Shown piece by piece: positions 6,946 to 8,135 of a DNA stretch of 8,135 nt (position 1 is the stretch's first letter; each line of letters begins with the position of its first letter). Under the pieces are notes generated by a model, which worked only from the letters and a program-made list of their open reading frames with translations, had not been told where the DNA came from and made no database searches. Origin of the DNA: Desulfobacteraceae bacterium (GTDB lineage: Bacteria; Desulfobacterota; Desulfobacteria; Desulfobacterales; Desulfobacteraceae); contig PIVQ01000298.1 in the NCBI GenBank assembly GCA_003354055.1, forward strand, positions 1 to 8,135, written 5' to 3'. The position numbers were made by a program, and so were the translations under genes.

Positions 6946-6974
6946 ATAATAGGTGGAAAAAGACGGCTATTCGT
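6946..6974 (-). promoter_or_regulatory. candidate activator-dependent promoter of the dctP operon
   Basis: Minus-strand TATTAT (6951-6946) is a good sigma-70 -10 element. At 17-nt spacing the -35 position reads ACGAAT, a poor match, as expected for a promoter needing an activator. Start of transcription would be near 6939, giving a leader of about 58 nt before the dctP ATG. The palindrome pair abuts the -35 position. Confidence 0.45.
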
Positions 6975-7004
6975 AACCATTAGGTTAAATCTAACCTTTA
7001 GGTT
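6975..7004. promoter_or_regulatory. tandem palindromic operators upstream of dctP
   Basis: Two near-identical perfect-arm palindromes, AACCATTAGGTT (6975-6986) and AACCTTTAGGTT (6993-7004), consensus AACC(A/T)TTAGGTT, lie with centres 18 bp apart. If the -10 is at 6946-6951, their centres fall at about -41.5 and -59.5, the place of class II activator sites. The binding regulator is not in the window and its family cannot be named from the site. Confidence 0.6.
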
Positions 7005-7070
7005 GCTCGTGACCCTGGATTGTAAATGATTGTGGATAAAACAGGATAGTGCGGTGTTCACCCCCCTTCC

Positions 7071-7112
7071 ATACAGCCAGCCTAAAATCGACCCTTGCAT
7101 TACCGGCTGTAT
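7071..7112. repeat. 8-bp inverted repeat
   Basis: ATACAGCC (7071-7078) and GGCTGTAT (7105-7112) are exact inverted copies with a 26-nt spacer. It could be a looped operator pair or a hairpin in a longer dctP leader; chance is possible. Confidence 0.35.
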
Positions 7113-7151
7113 AGTCTTAAGAACTAGCTCAGTGTGTTTTAGCAGATCATA

Positions 7152-7202
7152 ATTATCAGAATTACAAAACTAGTTACAATTTAACTATTAATTAGTTATG
7201 AT
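7152..7202. promoter_or_regulatory. possible divergent promoters and TAGTTA half-site array
   Basis: Three alternating half-sites, TAGTTA (7171-7176), TAACTA (7182-7187) and TAGTTA (7193-7198), repeat exactly every 11 bp, making two overlapping palindromes with 5-bp centres. Overlapping them are a minus-strand TTGTAA (7174-7179) with GATAAT (7152-7157) at 16-nt spacing, and a plus-strand TTACAA (same bases) with TATGAT (7197-7202) at 17-nt spacing. The DNA is very AT-rich, so promoter matches are weak evidence. The plus one could serve the gene at 7503. Confidence 0.3.
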
Positions 7203-7305
7203 AGATAACCAATATTGAAGATCAGATGCTCTGTCAAGCAAAAAAAAGGATTTAGAAAGAAAAACTGTCGACAGATGGTTGATAAGATCAACTGGAAAAA
7301 GGGGC

Positions 7306-7465
7306 AGCGAGAAGAGCTGGAAAAGCGAGAGAAGCGAGAAGAGTTTGTGGAGAACCTTCGGTTGCCAGATTATTAGGAAAAGCCGGTGTTGCCGGGCAAT
7401 AACAAATGGCGCGCGAAACGCCACCACACCTTTTCTCGCTCTTCTCGCTGATAACTTTTCTCGCT
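7306..7465. repeat. AGCGAGAA repeat cluster in opposed arms
   Basis: Left arm: AGCGAGAA at 7306-7313, AGCGAGAG at 7324-7331 and AGCGAGAA at 7333-7340. Right arm: the complement TTCTCGCT at 7433-7440, 7442-7449 and 7458-7465. The 11-mer AGCGAGAAGAG occurs at 7306-7316 and 7333-7343 and inverted at 7439-7449. The arms flank about 90 nt of core and could fold into a large branched structure. No transposase or target duplication is seen. It could be a dispersed noncoding repeat, a structured RNA upstream of the next gene, or a simple-repeat expansion. Confidence 0.6.
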
Positions 7466-7490
7466 GTTACCCTAAAACCATAAAAAAACC

Positions 7491-7496
7491 AGGAGG
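7491..7496 (+). promoter_or_regulatory. ribosome binding site of the DUF3795 gene
   Basis: AGGAGG with 6 nt to the ATG at 7503. Another ATG at 7498 lies only 1 nt after the site and gives an 8-codon dead end, so 7503 is the start. Confidence 0.8.
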
Positions 7497-7502
7497 TATG
7501 AA

Positions 7503-8006
7503 ATGGATAAAGAAGTCAAGATAAACCCCGAGTTTGTATCACCCTGCGGTCTCTACTGCGGTGTCTGCGCCATTCATATTGCAGATCGGGACAACAATGA
7601 AAAGCTCAAGAAGAAACTGGTAGCACTTTATAAGGGAAACACTCCGGGCAAGGGAACTCTGCCCAACAGTGAACACCTTTCAACAAAGGATATAAGGTGC
7701 AAGGGATGCCTGTCAGATGATCGTTTCATGCATTGTAAGCAATGCGCAATTAGAGACTGTACACAAGAAAAAGGATTACAGGGATGTCATCAATGCGATG
7801 AATTTCCCTGCGCCCTTATTGATAATTTTTCAATGGCTGTGGGGAAAAAAGTCATAATGCGGGCCGTGCCGGAACGGCGGGGAATGAGCAATAGAGAATG
7901 GGTTCAAAGTGAAGAGAGACGGTACCATTGCCCTGAGTGCCAAAACAAGGTTTTCAGAGGGGCCATGACCTGCAACCAATGTAAGGCGGCACTGGATCTG
8001 GACTGA
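7503..8006 (+). CDS. DUF3795 cysteine-rich protein with C-terminal zinc ribbon
   Basis: A 167-residue soluble protein of unknown function. The N-terminal SPCGLYCGVC (13-22) with later CKGC (66-69), HCKQC (77-81), Cys86, CHQC (95-98) and FPC (101-103) is the pattern I recognise as DUF3795, common in anaerobic bacteria and archaea and thought to bind metal through its cysteines. After a basic linker (about 114-140) comes a separate CPEC...CNQC ribbon (143-160). Altogether 15 cysteines, so zinc or Fe-S binding is likely. No signal peptide or membrane segment is visible. The gene is divergent from the TRAP operon and has its own ribosome site; I see no link to the amino acid pathway. A 13-nt tandem repeat starts at its stop codon. 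Confidence 0.85.
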   Translation: MDKEVKINPEFVSPCGLYCGVCAIHIADRDNNEKLKKKLVALYKGNTPGKGTLPNSEHLSTKDIRCKGCLSDDRFMHCKQCAIRDCTQEKGLQGCHQCDEFPCALIDNFSMAVGKKVIMRAVPERRGMSNREWVQSEERRYHCPECQNKVFRGAMTCNQCKAALDLD

Positions 8007-8027
8007 TCCGCTGGGTTGATCCGCTGG
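8004..8027 (+). repeat. short tandem duplication at the DUF3795 stop codon
   Basis: TGATCCGCTGG occurs at 8004-8014 and 8017-8027, a 13-nt period; the first copy's TGA is the stop codon. It resembles a small slippage duplication. Confidence 0.6.
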
Positions 8028-8064
8028 CTTGTCCACCACTATGGTTATGGCCTGTTTTGTCGGG

Positions 8065-8135
8065 CTATTTTGAGCGGCTGTTGTTGAATATCTGTTTCAA
8101 ATTTTCCAGCACATTTTTTTTCTCCTGGTCGGAGA
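8065..8135 (-). CDS. possible C-terminal end of a convergent gene, cut by window edge
   Basis: Reading the minus strand from the right edge, one frame stays open for 22 codons to a TAG at 8065-8067 and gives a helical, charged tail (SDQEKKNVLENLKQIF, then NNSRSK). Composition looks like a real protein end, and a convergent gene 58 nt from the DUF3795 stop would be normal, but the fragment is too short to identify or to exclude chance. No obvious terminator lies between the two genes. Confidence 0.4.
   Translation of the reverse strand, partial: SDQEKKNVLENLKQIFNNSRSK

Larger units (their letters stand above)
7105..7502. other. noncoding region between the dctP regulatory DNA and the DUF3795 gene
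   Basis: About 400 nt without a believable gene. The first half (to about 7270) is AT-rich and ends with a perfect 10-bp palindrome CTGTCGACAG (7265-7274). The second half contains the AGCGAGAA repeat arms (7306-7343 and 7433-7465) around a more GC-rich core with the dyad TTGCCGGGCAA near 7389-7399. Open frames here are low-complexity by-products of the repeats. Confidence 0.6.

Noticed and set aside
6882..7100. N-terminal extension of dctP to an upstream start at 7100
   Set aside because: The extra 73 residues lack coding character, cover the palindromic operators and candidate promoter, and would bury the signal peptide. A near-perfect ribosome site precedes 6881.
7279..7524. Plus-strand open frame of 81 codons across the repeat region
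   Set aside because: It is a low-complexity translation of the AGCGAGAA repeats and overlaps the ribosome site and start of the DUF3795 gene.

Overview
The window looks like chromosomal DNA of an anaerobic, probably marine, Desulfobacterota-type bacterium. I infer this from gene content (a TRAP transporter coupled to CoA-dependent amino-acid catabolism and a DUF3795 cysteine-rich protein), moderate GC with AT-rich intergenic DNA, and strong AGGAGG ribosome sites. The taxon is a guess, not a demonstrated assignment.

Nearly the whole window (about 6,950 down to 1) is one minus-strand catabolic cluster. In transcription order it holds a TRAP substrate-binding protein (dctP), small permease (dctQ), large permease (dctM), a MIO-type ammonia-lyase/aminomutase, a class-III (glutamate-1-semialdehyde-aminomutase-fold) aminotransferase, and a beta-keto acid cleavage enzyme (BKACE, DUF849) cut by the left edge. 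The lyase/aminotransferase and dctQ/dctM junctions are tightly coupled. The 279-nt gap between dctM and the lyase could hold a second promoter.

The three enzymes form a coherent sequence that I have not seen described as a unit. The MIO protein resembles the Pantoea phenylalanine 2,3-aminomutase AdmH/PaPAM, including its Thr-Ser-Gly MIO triad and hydrophobic pocket. The aminotransferase has the two arginines of beta-phenylalanine aminotransferases. BKACE enzymes cleave beta-keto acids with acetyl-CoA into an acyl-CoA plus acetoacetate. Proposed route: aromatic alpha-amino acid (best guess L-phenylalanine) -> beta-amino acid -> 3-oxo-3-arylpropanoate -> aroyl-CoA (benzoyl-CoA) + acetoacetate. 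It would reach the central intermediate of anaerobic aromatic degradation without phenylpyruvate, phenylacetate or an ATP-dependent CoA ligase. The TRAP system would import the substrate or a related acid.

Upstream of dctP there are two 12-bp palindromes 18 bp apart, placed suitably for an activator at a plausible -10 element. Further out lies an AT-rich region with alternating 6-bp half-sites every 11 bp, then a noncoding repeat region built on AGCGAGAA with opposed arms. A plus-strand gene for a DUF3795 protein with an extra C-terminal zinc ribbon follows. The right edge carries what may be the last 22 codons of a convergent minus-strand gene.
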